Positions 1 to 10,741 of a DNA stretch of 64,000 nt are shown here, piece by piece. Below the pieces are notes generated by a model. It did no database searches. It saw nothing but the letters and a program-made list of their open reading frames with translations, and was not told the DNA's origin. The stretch's first letter is position 1. Each line of letters starts with the position of its first letter. The translations under genes and the position numbers were made by a program. The stretch comes from Helianthus annuus (taxonomy: Eukaryota; Streptophyta; Magnoliopsida; Asterales; Asteraceae), in NCBI RefSeq assembly GCF_002127325.2, contig NC_035438.2, forward strand, positions 90,825,948 to 90,889,947. Reading direction: 5' to 3'.

Positions 1-277
1 GTACTACATTCCACGCTCTTTGGGTTATTACTGGAACCAAAGGCGGGGAAGCGAGAAGGTTTAACCTCTGGTGCAGGAGGTTTACTTCACGTAGACAGCC
101 CTCCAACCCTACCGTCAGATGATTAATACGGTCCACTAATGCTTCTTCCACTCCCGTCATTTCGTCTATGGCTTCCCTCAAAGCGTAAACGTAGTTCACT
201 AGGGAATCTTCTGCCGTGGACGACCTTCTTCCATTTCGGTTATTTCTCGAAGATGATCCGCTATTTCTGCTGGCCAT
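1..277 (-). CDS. Open frame at window edge, possible gag start of element A
   Basis: An ATG at 277 opens a frame that stays open to base 1, giving about 92 residues with no stop. The N-terminus is rich in Ser, Arg and Asn (MASRNSGSSSRNNRNG), followed by a segment with leucine-rich, heptad-like spacing suggesting a coiled coil. It is the second ORF after the primer site, downstream of ORF1, which is where gag would be expected in an element that carries an extra ORF1, as Ogre elements do. No domain is recognised, so gag is a positional guess. The 3' end lies outside the window. Confidence 0.45.
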   Translation of the reverse strand, partial: MASRNSGSSSRNNRNGRRSSTAEDSLVNYVYALREAIDEMTGVEEALVDRINHLTVGLEGCLREVNLLHQRLNLLASPPLVPVITQRAWNVV

Positions 278-809
278 TTTCTGTGAAAGAAACCGAAGAT
301 AACTAAACTTTTGCAGAACAGTACCTCGAACACGGCCCCGTGCTCAGTGAGCACGGCCCCGTGTTCAGCTGTCTGCACGATTTTTGTCTAATGATTCTAG
401 GTTTTTAAATTATTTTAACATACTTTTACCATGTTCTAAGCTTAGATAATTTAAAACAAAGTTATAGAACTAACTTTAAACAAGAATCTGCAGCCAAAAA
501 TCCTACAAACCTTACATAGAAGATTGGAATCATGGGTTTTCAAGCTTCCATGGAGAGGATGTTTGAAAATTTTTTTTTTTTTTGGAAGAAGGAGAAATGA
601 ACAAAAGTGGAAAAGACAAGATGGTCCTTAGGAACCTTCTTTTAGCACTTACCTAGGATGGTATATGTGAAGATCCCAGGAATCTCTGCTTAGTGAAGTG
701 GTCAAAAATGAGCAGGAATCAGGCTGCATTTAAAGAAAACGACAGCACACTGGACACGGCCCCGTGTGTAGAGAAAATCCTGACACATTTTGTCCGTATT
801 CTGACAAAA
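278..809 (-). other. Spacer between ORF1 and the next ORF of element A
   Basis: About 530 bases with no convincing ORF. It holds one motif pair (331-363), one single motif copy (755-766) and a T run near 570. It is AT-rich and looks untranslated. Confidence 0.5.
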
Positions 810-1547
810 TCAGCAGAGAATCTTCTGAGTGAACACGGGGGCGTGTTGACCGGGCACGGCCCCGTGTCGGTAGGCTGTTTCATGGAGTTTGTTGTTATTA
901 AGGAGTTTATTTATATTGGGTGGTTCTTGATTTGTTGGAACAACCCCAAAGTGCCTAAGATACCTTAATTGTCCTATACTAAGGAGAGAACGCAAGAGGT
1001 TATCGGTGAGGGTAATCCCTATTTTCATTCTAGGTGGACAAGTCCAACCCTTTTCCGGGCTCTCGTTAAAGAAGGTGTATGCCGAATCGCTCAGGTCTAT
1101 GTATGCATCGAACGAAGTCGATGGGGAGTCCTTCACGGCACAATCGACACAGGGATGACTATCGTCCAAGTCTTTTCTAGGTATGAAGGTATTTTCGGGA
1201 GCAACGAGGTTGTCGGAATGCGGTTCCAACATTTCCTCATGGTCATCATCTTGGGATGGATCTATAAAATCCTTCCTAAGTTCTTTTGACCAATTGAGAA
1301 TTAGCTCTTCTAGTTGAAATAACTCGTCAAGGAGCATTTCTCCTAGAATATCTGGCTGGGCGCATTCGAGGGAGATATAGTGCTTATTTTTACTTTCGCC
1401 CCTCTTAAGGTTACAAGGAATCGGTGGGTCTATATAGTGGCGCCTATAATTGAGAAAATAACATTTTAATTCCTCATGTTCGCCTCCACATAATCGACAC
1501 CACATACCATAAGAGTGCCGAAAGTAAAAAGAATTACTATCACTCAT
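810..1547 (-). CDS. ORF1 of element A: small zinc-knuckle-like protein
   Basis: A 245-residue ORF starting at the ATG at 1547, chosen over an upstream TTG. The N-terminus carries a near-canonical retroviral zinc knuckle, C17-x2-C20-x3-H24-x4-C29, one residue shorter than the usual CCHC spacing, followed by YRR. The middle is acidic (DPSQDDDHEE) and a second Cys pair lies at C133 and C136. It lies directly behind the tRNA-Asp primer site and leader. The palindromic insertion at 28264 and 34239 has a related gene in the same place, sharing the CRLCGG core and the following RR. The C-terminus (about residues 227-242) is encoded by the family's motif pair at 834-866. RNA binding is plausible from the knuckle but unproven; no catalytic domain is seen. 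Confidence 0.6.
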   Translation of the reverse strand: MSDSNSFYFRHSYGMWCRLCGGEHEELKCYFLNYRRHYIDPPIPCNLKRGESKNKHYISLECAQPDILGEMLLDELFQLEELILNWSKELRKDFIDPSQDDDHEEMLEPHSDNLVAPENTFIPRKDLDDSHPCVDCAVKDSPSTSFDAYIDLSDSAYTFFNESPEKGWTCPPRMKIGITLTDNLLRSLLSIGQLRYLRHFGVVPTNQEPPNINKLLNNNKLHETAYRHGAVPGQHAPVFTQKILC

Positions 1548-1834
1548 GTTTGTGTCAGAAATTACCAACCGCCGGGATCTAACGGTTCTGTTTTCAGTAA
1601 GAGATTCTTGGGCACGGGGGCGTGTTGAGTGGACACGGCCCCGTGTTCAGCTTACTGTCTGACTTAAAACAGGATTGCCAGTTCCAATGATTGAGCACGG
1701 GGGCGTGTTCAGCAGGCACGGCCCCGTGGTGAGCTCTGCAGAAGCTGAAAATCTACAAAAAATCCTAAAAATTAAAGAAAAAAAATAAAAATATGATTAG
1801 GCCGTTGATTCCTAACTTTCTTAAAATCCTTGTG

Positions 1835-1852
1835 TCCCCGGCAACGGCGCCA
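1835..1852 (-). other. Primer-binding site, tRNA-Asp
   Basis: The minus strand reads TGGCGCCGTTGCCGGGGA, the complement of the 3' end of plant tRNA-Asp including CCA (from memory). It starts 6 bases from the LTR end and fixes the element's minus orientation. Confidence 0.9.
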
Positions 1853-2260
1853 AAAACTTGATGTGCGTGAAGTGTGTTATATTTTAGATGTATATTTAAG
1901 CCCCTTTTTACACTTTTAGCCAAGTTTTAAATTTATAAAACACGATATTTACTAACACTAAACACACATATGGGCAAGTGCACCCATCGTGGACGTAGTA
2001 TAGTGTTGGTAAGATACCGAGGTCGTCCAAGGACACAAGAGCTTTTAATACCGGTTTATCCTCAACGTCTAATCAAATCAAAAAGTGAGAAAAATGTTTT
2101 AAACTAAGAAAAATAAAAACTAACTAAATGCTGAAAAATAAAATAAAATAAAAACAGATAGACAAGATGAATCACTTGGATCCGACGCGTGTGTTAGTAT
2201 AACCTTTGATTATTTTCGCACTTTTGCACTTGTTTAAGAGATTATCTTAGTTATTGTAAT

Positions 2261-2463
2261 AGGCCCCTCTTTTGAAGGCGACGTTACCCTCAACCCAGTA
2301 GTTTGAGTCAGCAAGGATACAATCCTAAAGGGTCGGATTATTGAAAGATAATGAATTAAGTTATTAATGCAAATTGTGGTAGGCCCCGCTTTTGGCGGTG
2401 ACGTTACCCTCGGCTAAGTAGTCTGAGTCAGCAGGGATACAGTCCTAAATAGCCGGGTTATAG
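2261..2463 (-). repeat. 120-bp spaced direct repeat inside the LTR of element A
   Basis: Two diverged copies of an 83-base unit (2261-2343 and 2381-2463) share GACGTTACCCTC and, further on, GAGTCAGCA and GATACA.GTCCTAAA. The offset is 120 bp. Confidence 0.7.
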
Positions 2464-3053
2464 TATTAATAGTAGTTAACTTATGAGGGGGTCAAAGAGT
2501 TTGGATCCCCGCCATCCAATACCTATGGGTATTGAAGGAGATCCTACTAAATTTGACCCAGGTCCCAAGCAGGACCTCTAAACGCTGAACAAGGGCAAGA
2601 CCCTTACCAAACCGTTCCCTTAACCCCCGACCAGGTAGCCAACATACCTCCATATAGACCGTGGAGATATGAATGGTGAAAATCTTTTATTTTATATAGA
2701 CAGTAAAATAACGCCAAGACACCACGGACAAACGATAAGGAAAGATCACCTTCAACATAAGTAACTAGTTATTAAAGTCATTAATACAAAACCAAATAAA
2801 TAGTGCAAAAGATTAAAAATAAAAAGTATTATACTAAACACTTGTCTTCACCAAGTGATGTAAGAGACTTAGGCAAACATGGCCTTGATTGTCAAGAATT
2901 ACGATCAATCTTGGATCCCGAGACGACTCACACACTCTATGATGGACAATGGATGATGGTGGTGGATGATGGTGTTATGGTGGTGGTGAGTGGTGGATGA
3001 AGTGTGAGAGAGGTGGTGTGCCAAGGGATGAGATGGAATGAAACCAAGCACCC

Positions 3054-3063
3054 CTATTTATAG
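3054..3063 (-). promoter_or_regulatory. TATA box of element A LTR
   Basis: Minus-strand CTATAAATAG lies 19 bases downstream of the first motif pair. This is the likely core promoter of the LTR; the start site is not determined. Confidence 0.6.
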
Positions 3064-3548
3064 GCTGAACAGAAGGCTGGGCACGGCCCCGTGTCCGCTA
3101 GACACGCCCCCGTGCCCGTCTGACACTCTCTCTCTTCATTAATTGTAATTCGCAATTACAATTAATGCGTCTGCTGTACTTTCACCACGCCCCCGTGCCC
3201 GCTGGACACGGCCCCGTGGTGGGCAATGGAAGCTTCTACTAGTTTGTCTTTTCTGCTGCTTCTTGGGCACGGCCCCGTGTTCGCTGGACACGGGGCGTGT
3301 TCAGTCTTCTGTTTTCTCTTCTTTGCCTTGGGGGGTGCCGTTGAGGGTCCGGGCAGTCTACTTTCATTCCTTTTCTTGTATTTATGCTAGAATTAGTTGT
3401 CTTTTTGCTTCTTTTTGATTTTGAGCTCATTTCATCCTGAAAATACAAAAGAAAGACAAAAACACTCTTTTTCCAACATTAGTACTTAAAAAGGGTTAGT
3501 TTTATGCCTTAATTGATGTGATTTATATGTTGCATTTTACACACATCA

Positions 3549-4854
3549 GCTGTTCTGATTGTTTGTCGTTATATCGAGGTGTTTTGGACAACAAGTTGAA
3601 CCATAGAACCCTCGTTCTTACTTGTTCCTCCTGATCGGAAAGGAATCACCCAAATCCGGCCGGTGAACTGTTCGGAACGGAGTTTAACGTTTAACCCAAA
3701 ATCGGTGAACCTCGTGGATAGAATCGAGATCTTGAGTCATGCAACCACCGAATGATTTGCAAGTCGGCACAAGTTCCGTTTCTATCAGTTTTGAAGGCAT
3801 TGAGTGTAAAAGAGTTGAAAGAAAGTTGGAAAACCATCTTTCAATCCTTTTCACCATGAAATGTTTAGATCTATGAAAGATCCTTGTTTGTTTATGTGGA
3901 AATCGGCTAGACCCAAGTGATTCGTGGTGGATTGAAGCCAAAACATGAAGTTCTTCAAGAACACCATGGTGACATCATCCTAGAACACTTGAATCTTGAT
4001 GATTTCACGGTTAGAAGTCAAGATTTGAAAGATAGAAAGGTGTAGGAGTGCGTATAGATCAACAAAGTACAAGATTTAGGATGAAATCTTACCAGAATCG
4101 AGAGAAATCTGAGAAAAAGGATGAGAGCACGAGCTGGTCGGTCAGAGCTTTCCAAAAGCGGTAAGTATGTCAATGACAGGGGTATTTATAGACTGCCAAA
4201 AGAGGAAAGGGTTGGCCGTTCGGCCAGGCATTCCGATCGGACAGCCTGTCCAATCGGACGGCAGTCCGATCGGCTGGGCTGTTCGATCCGGCTGAGAGCC
4301 TGATCGTTCAGCTGCCTGATTCGAGCGTTCGGTGCGACGATTTTTGATATTTCGATTTCGATTGCGACTGGTGAGGATACGATAGAGTTTCCTATTTAAA
4401 TTACTTTTAATCCCAACCACTATATCTAACATACAATAATCTATATCTCGCGCTATCTCTTTTCCACGAATTATCATGATTCGATTTTGATTGAGTTTCG
4501 ATTTCGAGTTGAGTTGAGTTTGATTATCACACACAACATAAAGTAGACACGCACAAGTAAGACATAAGGCACAGACACGTTTATTAACACCAACATTCAC
4601 GTAATTCGAGTCTCGAGTTCGATGATGGATAGATTAGCTCGATTATTCATTGATTGACTTTATCGCATTGTTACTTCCTATCATTCACAGTCGTAAAGCG
4701 GTTCGCGTCGATAAATAAACTTCGATTAATTCGATTGTAATTAATTACTCCACATAATACAACTAACGTAAACATAAACATAAAATAGACTAATTACGGT
4801 CAAAGGAGTCATTCTTGACTTTGACTTTGACTTTCGGTAACACGGGGTGTTACA
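3549..4854 (-). repeat. 3' LTR of gypsy-1, visible end
   Basis: This stretch aligns with 12188-13501 of the 5' LTR with few differences and ends in TGTTACA at 4854. A TATA box lies at 4182-4190 (minus strand) with the GATCGG-type motif cluster at about 4215-4310 directly upstream. A purine-rich tract (minus CAAGAGGAGGC, 4855-4865) abuts it and is the likely polypurine tract. Confidence 0.85.
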
Positions 4855-4947
4855 GCCTCCTCTTGTTTAGGGAATTTCGACCCGAAATTAGGTTGAAAGC
4901 TGCACAGCACCGTGGATCACCTTTTTCTACTTCCTCTCTCTAGTCTT

Positions 4948-7900
4948 TCACTTAAACAACTGCGGGTACTTCGCCTTCATGTCGCTTTCGAGTTCCCAAG
5001 TGAACTCTGCGCCTCGTTTGCCTTCCCATCGGACTTTCACAATAGGAATGCGCGAGCGTCGGAGTTGCTTGGTTTGGCGATCCATGATTTCGACAGGCTT
5101 CTCCACGAAGTGTAGCATTTCGTTTATTTGAAGGTCATCGAGAGACACAATTAGATCATGCTCAGCCAGGCATTTTCGTAGGTTTGACACATGGAAAGTC
5201 TGGTGGACATTACTAAGTTCCTCCGGTAGTTCGAGTCTGTAGGCGACTTTTCCGATCCTTTCCAGAATCTTAAAAGGTCCAACATATCGAGGCGCTAGTT
5301 TCCCTTTCTTGTCGAATCTGACCACACCCTTCCAAGGTGATACCTTTAGGAGTACGTAGTCGCCAATGTCAAATTCAAGGGGCTTGCGTCGTTTATCGGC
5401 ATAACTTTTCTGTCTATCCCGAGCTTTCAACAAGTTGTCTCGAATTTGGAGGAATTTGTCAGTCGTTTCTTGCAATAGCTCAGGACCGGTTAATTGCGAG
5501 TGACCGATCTCGTGCCACACAATAGGCGATCAACATCTTCTGCCATATAGGGCCTCGAATGGTGCCATTTGGATGCTGGTATGATAACTGTTATTGTACG
5601 AGAATTCGACCAGCGGCAGATATTTGTTCCAATTACCGCCGAAGTCTATGACACACGCACAGAGCATGTCTTCAAGAGTATGGATCGTTCTTTCAGTCTG
5701 TCCGTCGGTTTGAGGATGAAATGCGGTACTTAAGTTAAGCGACGTACCAAGAGCTGCTTGAAACGTTTTCCACAATCGTGAGTAAACCGAGCATCATGGT
5801 CAGAAATAATTTCACGAGGTGTACCATGATTATAAATGATCTCGTCGGTGTAGATCCGGGCTAATCGTTCTACCTTGTAGTCTTCCCGTATTGGCAAAAA
5901 GTGAGCTGATTTGGTCAAATGATCAACGACAACCCAAATGCTGTCGTGACCTGATGACGTGGGCGGAAGCTTTGTTATGAAATCCATAGCTATACTCTCC
6001 CACTTCCATATAGGAATTGGCGGCTGTTCGTGTAAGCCAGAGGGCCTTTGATGTTCAGCCTTGACCCTTGCACAAGTCAGGCATCTTCCGACATAGAGAG
6101 CGATATCCCTTTTCATACCCGGCCACAAGTACTTGTAGCGAAGATCCTGGTACATTTTATCGGCACCGGGATGAATAGAATACCGAGATTTGTGGGCTTC
6201 GTCCATTAAAATCTTTCCCAAATTGGTCCGCTTAGGGATCCAAATTCGGTCCAGAAAATAGAAGATCCCATTCGATTTGCCTACAAGCTAAGCTCTATCG
6301 TGATAGATTCTCTCCTTCTTCAAGGTGCGTTCATTAAAGAAAGCATGTTGAGCTTCACGGATGAGGGTTTCGAGATCGTGTTGGGCTTGGGTATTACAAA
6401 TACTGAGCAAATAACTCCGTCTGCTGAGTGCGTCGGCAACGACATTTGCCTTGCCTGGGTGATAACGAATCTCACAGTCGTAATCGTTGAGGAGTTCTAC
6501 CCATCGGCATTGACGCATATTGAGTTCTTTCTGATCAAAGATGTGTTGTAAACTCCTGTGATCAGTGAAGATCGTACCCTTGGTACCATACAGGTAGTGT
6601 CGCCAAATCTTTAATGCAAAAACAACCGCGCCTAGCTCGAGATCATGCGTTGTATAGTTCTTCTCGTGGATTTTGAGCTATCGAGAAGCGTAAGCTATAA
6701 CCTTGTCTCGTTGCATGAGGACACAACCAAGACCAAGGTTGGAAGCATCATAGTAGACAATGAAACCGTCGTTCCCATCGGGCAATGTGAGAACAGGAGC
6801 CTTGCAAAGCTTGTACTTAAGGGTCTGGAAAGCAGACTCTTGTTCAGTTCCCCAAACAAAAGACCTGTCTTTATGAGTAAGGGCAGTAAGCGGCACATCG
6901 ATCTTGGAGAATCTTTCGATAAATCGTCAATAATAGCCCGCTAGTACGAGAAAATAACAGACTTCAGACGGGTTCTTTGGCGTAATCCAACTCTTAACTC
7001 CTTCAATCTTCGCAGGATCGACATGGATACCTTGACTATTCACGATGTGACCTAGAAACTGAACTTCTTCTAACCAGAATTCGCACTTGCAGAACTTGGC
7101 ATAGAGTCGGTTCCCCTGAAGTAACTCGAGAACCAAACGTAGATGTTGCGCGTGTTCAGCTTTTGATTTGGAATAGATCAAGACATTGTCGATGAACACG
7201 ATGATGAAACGGTCAAGATACGGCTTACACACGCGATTCATCAGATCCATGAAAACCGCGGGTGTGTTGGTTAAACCAAAAGGCATACAACGAACTCATA
7301 GTGGTCGTAATGAGTGCGAAAAGCAGTTTTAGGTATATCTTCTTGCTGAATGCGTAGCTGATGATAGCCTGAGCGTAGATCGATCTTCGAGAAACACGTA
7401 GCACCTTGCAGTTGATCAAAAAAATCGTCGATGCGAGGTAGGGGTAACGGTTCTTGATGGTTAACTTATTCAATTCCCGGTAGTCGATACACATCCTGAA
7501 CGACCCATCCTTCTTTTTGACGAAAAGGACTGGTGCGCCCCAAGGAGAGGTGCTCAGGCGAATAAAACCTTTTTCAAGTAATTCCTGGAGTTGATTCGAG
7601 AGTTCCCGCATTTCGGATGGCGCGAGTCGATAAGGGGCTTTGGCTACGGGGTTAGCTCCAGGAATGAGGTCAATACGGAAGTCGATATCACGACTTGGCG
7701 GTAAGCCTGGGAGATCATCAGGGAACACACTCGGAAACTCACACACAACGAGGACATCGTTTATTCCAGGACTCCCTTTCTTTTCCTTCTCCGCTACTAC
7801 AATGTTAGCCAAGAAAGCTCTATATTCCTTGCGGAGATACTTGCTAGCTTGGATACATGACATGAGCTTGAGACCTTTCGAAGCAGTTTCGCCATAGACA

Positions 7901-9561
7901 CACAATAAATCACCATTCGCGAGCGAGAATCGAATCATCTTGTCAAAGCACACAACTTCAGCATGGTTTTCGCGAAGAAAGTCCATGCCTACTATGACGT
8001 CAAAACTTCCGAGTTGCATCGGAATGAGGTCGATTGGAAAGATGTGATTGTTGAGCTCGAGAGTACAATCACGAAGAACAGAATTAACGGCGACAGTTCT
8101 TCCAGTAGCGACTTCAACTTCGAATGACGAGGGGAGATAAGAGCGTGTACGACTAAGGAGCTTCTCGAATTCAAACGATACAAAGCAGTTATCGGCTCCA
8201 GTATCAAACAAACATGATGCATAAATACCATTCACAAGGAACGTACCATTAACCACGTTGTTGTCAGCCTTGGCTTGGAGAGCATTGATGTTGAAGGTTT
8301 TGGCGTGTGCTGCTTGTTGCTGCTGCTGCTGGGGCTCTTGCTTCACAACCCTGTTCGGGCACATATTTGCAAAATGGTTAGGGTCACCACATGCAAAGCA
8401 GACTCGAGCATTGATCGTGGGTGCCTGAGCCGCTTGTTGGCCTTGCGGGGCTGGGAGTAGAGCTTGATAAGCAGTGGCTTGAACTGGGGCTTGACGAGGA
8501 CCATAACGACAATTGGCAGTAAAATGGTCGTATGAATTGCAATGAGCGCAGAAACGACAGGCGAGACCCACCGGATGATGATATGAGCATGTCGGGCAGA
8601 GCGGGTGGGGACCTGTGTAAGCACACTTTGCTGGCGGCGCTTGAGTAACTGGTGCTGGTCGATGATGAGACTGCTGCTGAGCCGGTACGGCTTGCAGAGG
8701 AGCAGCAGTGGTAGTGACAGCACAGTTCTTGTTGTTGGAGCTGTTGTTGTTCTTCTTCTTCCTGCGGCGTGATGACTTTGATGGTTGAGCAGTGGCGGTT
8801 TCGGCGGTCGATGCAATGGTGGCTTGATGCAGAGACTTGGAGGGCTTATCCCAGAAACCAGCTTTTACTCGCTTGTCGTTGATCTCAGCGGCAAACAAGT
8901 ATGTCTCTTCAATTGATGATGTTTTCGCGGCGTGAACAAAATCGGCAACACAATCGGGTAGAGCTCGAATGTACTTCTTGATGGCCATGTCTGACGTCTT
9001 GACTTGATCATGGCAAATGATACTTAGCTGTTTAAAGCGAGCAGTTAGGGCTGCGTTATCTCCATCCTTCTTCTTAATGTTCCAAAACTCGTCCTCCAGC
9101 TTTTGGCGTTCATGGGGAGGGCAGAATTTGTCCATCATGATGGCTTTCAGCTCTTTCCATGTCAGCTCATAAGCTGCATCATTTCCACGTTTGTTTCGCT
9201 CGGCCGTCCACCAGTCTAGAGCGCGGGACTGGAAGACGCCGGTTGCGTTTAGGGTACGAAGATTTTCTAGACAGCCGCTTTGGCGCAGAGTGACTTCGAT
9301 GGAATCAAACCATTGAAACATAACTGTTGGGCCATTTTCTCCGGTGAATTCCTTTGGTCCGCATGCCTTGAACTGTTTATAGCTGAAAATAGTCTTGGCA
9401 ACATCTTTGGGAGCTTCAGTTCTTGACTCCTCGGAAGATTTGCTGATGTTTTCATAGGCATCGCTCACAGCCTTAGCTACTTGTTTGGCGATGATAGCAG
9501 CAAGACGTTTGTCTCTCTTTTCTTGGCGGGTAAGTGGGGTTCGGTGTCCGGATGACGACAT
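4948..9561 (-). pseudogene. Gypsy-1 gag-pol, broken
   Basis: The frame opens at ATG 9561 ([13 protein letters not shown]) with a retrotransposon gag domain and two zinc knuckles (CRFCAHC... and [14 protein letters not shown]), then a protease with DTGA. The reverse transcriptase starts normally but shifts frame after the NRYP motif near 7440. The next piece (7286-6927) has FIDN where the catalytic FIDD is expected. RNase H (6896-6678), the integrase zinc finger and core (6221-5530) and the integrase C-terminus (5520-4948) lie in further broken pieces, with an in-frame TGA near 5527. The end reads [10 protein letters not shown]...FTWE, chromodomain-like. It cannot make a working polyprotein. 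Confidence 0.9.
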
Positions 9562-10724
9562 GGTCTGCAACAGACATCGTCGTAGGTCTCAGACACCTCA
9601 AAATCGAATCTCACCTCACACGTCCACTATTTACTAAAGCTCAGGAACACGTCGAAATACGTATCGCATAAACACATAAGCACATAACCACAGATTCACG
9701 TAGTCACAGAAGCACATAAGCACATAGGCACGTAGAGCACAGAGACATACAAACACAAAAGCACATACACATTTAATCATAGATGCAGTCAGAATACAAA
9801 AACCTATCATTCAAAGCTCGCATGTCGATCGTATATATCGGTCGTGTATAGCATATCGAGTAGTATAGCATAATCGTATAGCATGTCGAGTATAGTATAA
9901 GCGTATATCGTAGCATAATGTCGTCTAGATTGTAGCGACTTGTTACCATTTTGAGATAGAAGAACAATGCGAGTCGTGTGTGTGTCGATCGAAGTGAGAG
10001 CAATAATCGAATAAATTCCAAAATTAAACACATAAACAGGTAAACCCACTTAAAACACATAAAATCGACGAATTGTCAGAGTCAGCAGTTGCGGGCTCAG
10101 AATCGAAACAAATAAAAATCGAGAAATAGATTGTCTGCGGCTATTAGACATCGACTACCCAAAGCGATTCGACTATTCTTAATAGACTTGTTGTCGCATT
10201 TTGATTTTCGGGATCGTGTTTCCGCCTCGATTCTTGGGCATTCAGCACGTATTCCCTAAGTCATACTCGTGAGTTCAGGTCGTTGGAGTCCGTCGAGGCC
10301 TTGGTGAGATAAATAAAAGTCAGAACAAGTTGTCAACGTTAGGGTTTCACCCCTAACTTAGAAACTTCTTCCTTGTTCTTAGTAAAATTGAGGAGATTAT
10401 TCATCAAAATATGGATTTCCCTCCTGATTTGGATATAATCTCCCATTGAATAAGGGTTCGTTATTGAAAAAGCATAATGAAGAGATTATTGATAAGTTGA
10501 TAAAAACAACATTGATCCAGCAATTTAGTCGAGAGTTTACGGTTTTCACACCTAATCTTGACTAAATCGCCTTCTCATTATTGAAAATTTGAGTGCGGTG
10601 ATTGTGTAGGCGAGAAATAGCAGGATATAGCACATAAGCTTGGTCTGTTGGTTCCTAACTATAGTCCAGGTCTCTAAGACTTCGACCCAGACTAGGTCGA
10701 GTCTAGCCTAATTCCCTATAGTTA
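9562..10724 (-). other. Untranslated leader of gypsy-1
   Basis: About 1.16 kb between the primer site and gag with no supported ORF. It contains degenerate AGCACATAAG-like repeats at about 9660-9775 and a TATAGCATATCG-like repeat region at about 9825-9915. Confidence 0.65.
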
Positions 10725-10738
10725 TGGCTCTGATACCA
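10725..10738 (-). other. Primer-binding site, initiator Met tRNA
   Basis: The minus strand reads TGGTATCAGAGCCA, the usual plant iMet primer site. The LTR begins three to four bases away. Confidence 0.9.
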
Positions 10739-10741
10739 ATC

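Larger units (their letters stand above)
331..3299. repeat. CACGGCCCCGTG-type motif pairs of element A
   Basis: Near-palindromic 12-mers of the form CACGG-CC-CCGTG, CACGGGGGCGTG or CACGCCCCCGTG occur in pairs. First members start at 331, 834, 1613, 1696, 3082, 3186 and 3268; second members start 21 bp later at 352, 855, 1634, 1717, 3103, 3207 and 3289. The last copy is one base short. A single copy lies at 755. The spacer is always 9 bp. Pairs lie in the LTR, the leader, the ORF1 end and the inter-ORF spacer. Confidence 0.9.
1..3548 (-). mobile_element. LTR retrotransposon 'A', 5' part, tRNA-Asp primed
   Basis: Partial element running off the left window edge, read on the minus strand. Its 5' LTR is 1859-3548, followed by a primer-binding site at 1835-1852, a leader, ORF1 (810-1547) and an open frame to the edge (1-277). 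It sits inside the 3' LTR of gypsy-1: the sequence after 3548 continues the LTR copy that is uninterrupted around 12187. The tRNA-Asp primer site is usual for Athila-type Ty3 elements, but no polymerase domain is visible here, so class and autonomy are inferred. Confidence 0.85.
1859..3548 (-). repeat. 5' LTR of element A (1690 bp)
   Basis: Bounded by TGATGTG at 1859 and CACATCA at 3548, and followed on its minus-strand 3' side by the primer-binding site. A TATA box (minus CTATAAATAG) lies at 3054-3063, with three motif pairs immediately upstream at 3082-3299. The partner LTR is outside the window, so the boundaries rest on the terminal inverted bases and the junction with gypsy-1 sequence. 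Confidence 0.85.

Noticed and set aside
693..1289. Plus-strand ORFs 693-968 and 969-1289
   Set aside because: Antisense to ORF1 of element A, with no recognisable domain.
1835..1852. Possible tRNA gene near the TGGCGCCGTTGCCGGGGA sites
   Set aside because: Only the 3' 18 bases match tRNA-Asp and always abut an LTR; they are primer-binding sites.
7992..8816. Minus-strand ORFs of 79-157 codons overlapping gypsy-1 gag-protease
   Set aside because: Alternate-frame shadows of the longer gag-pro frame, which has zinc knuckles and the DTGA motif.
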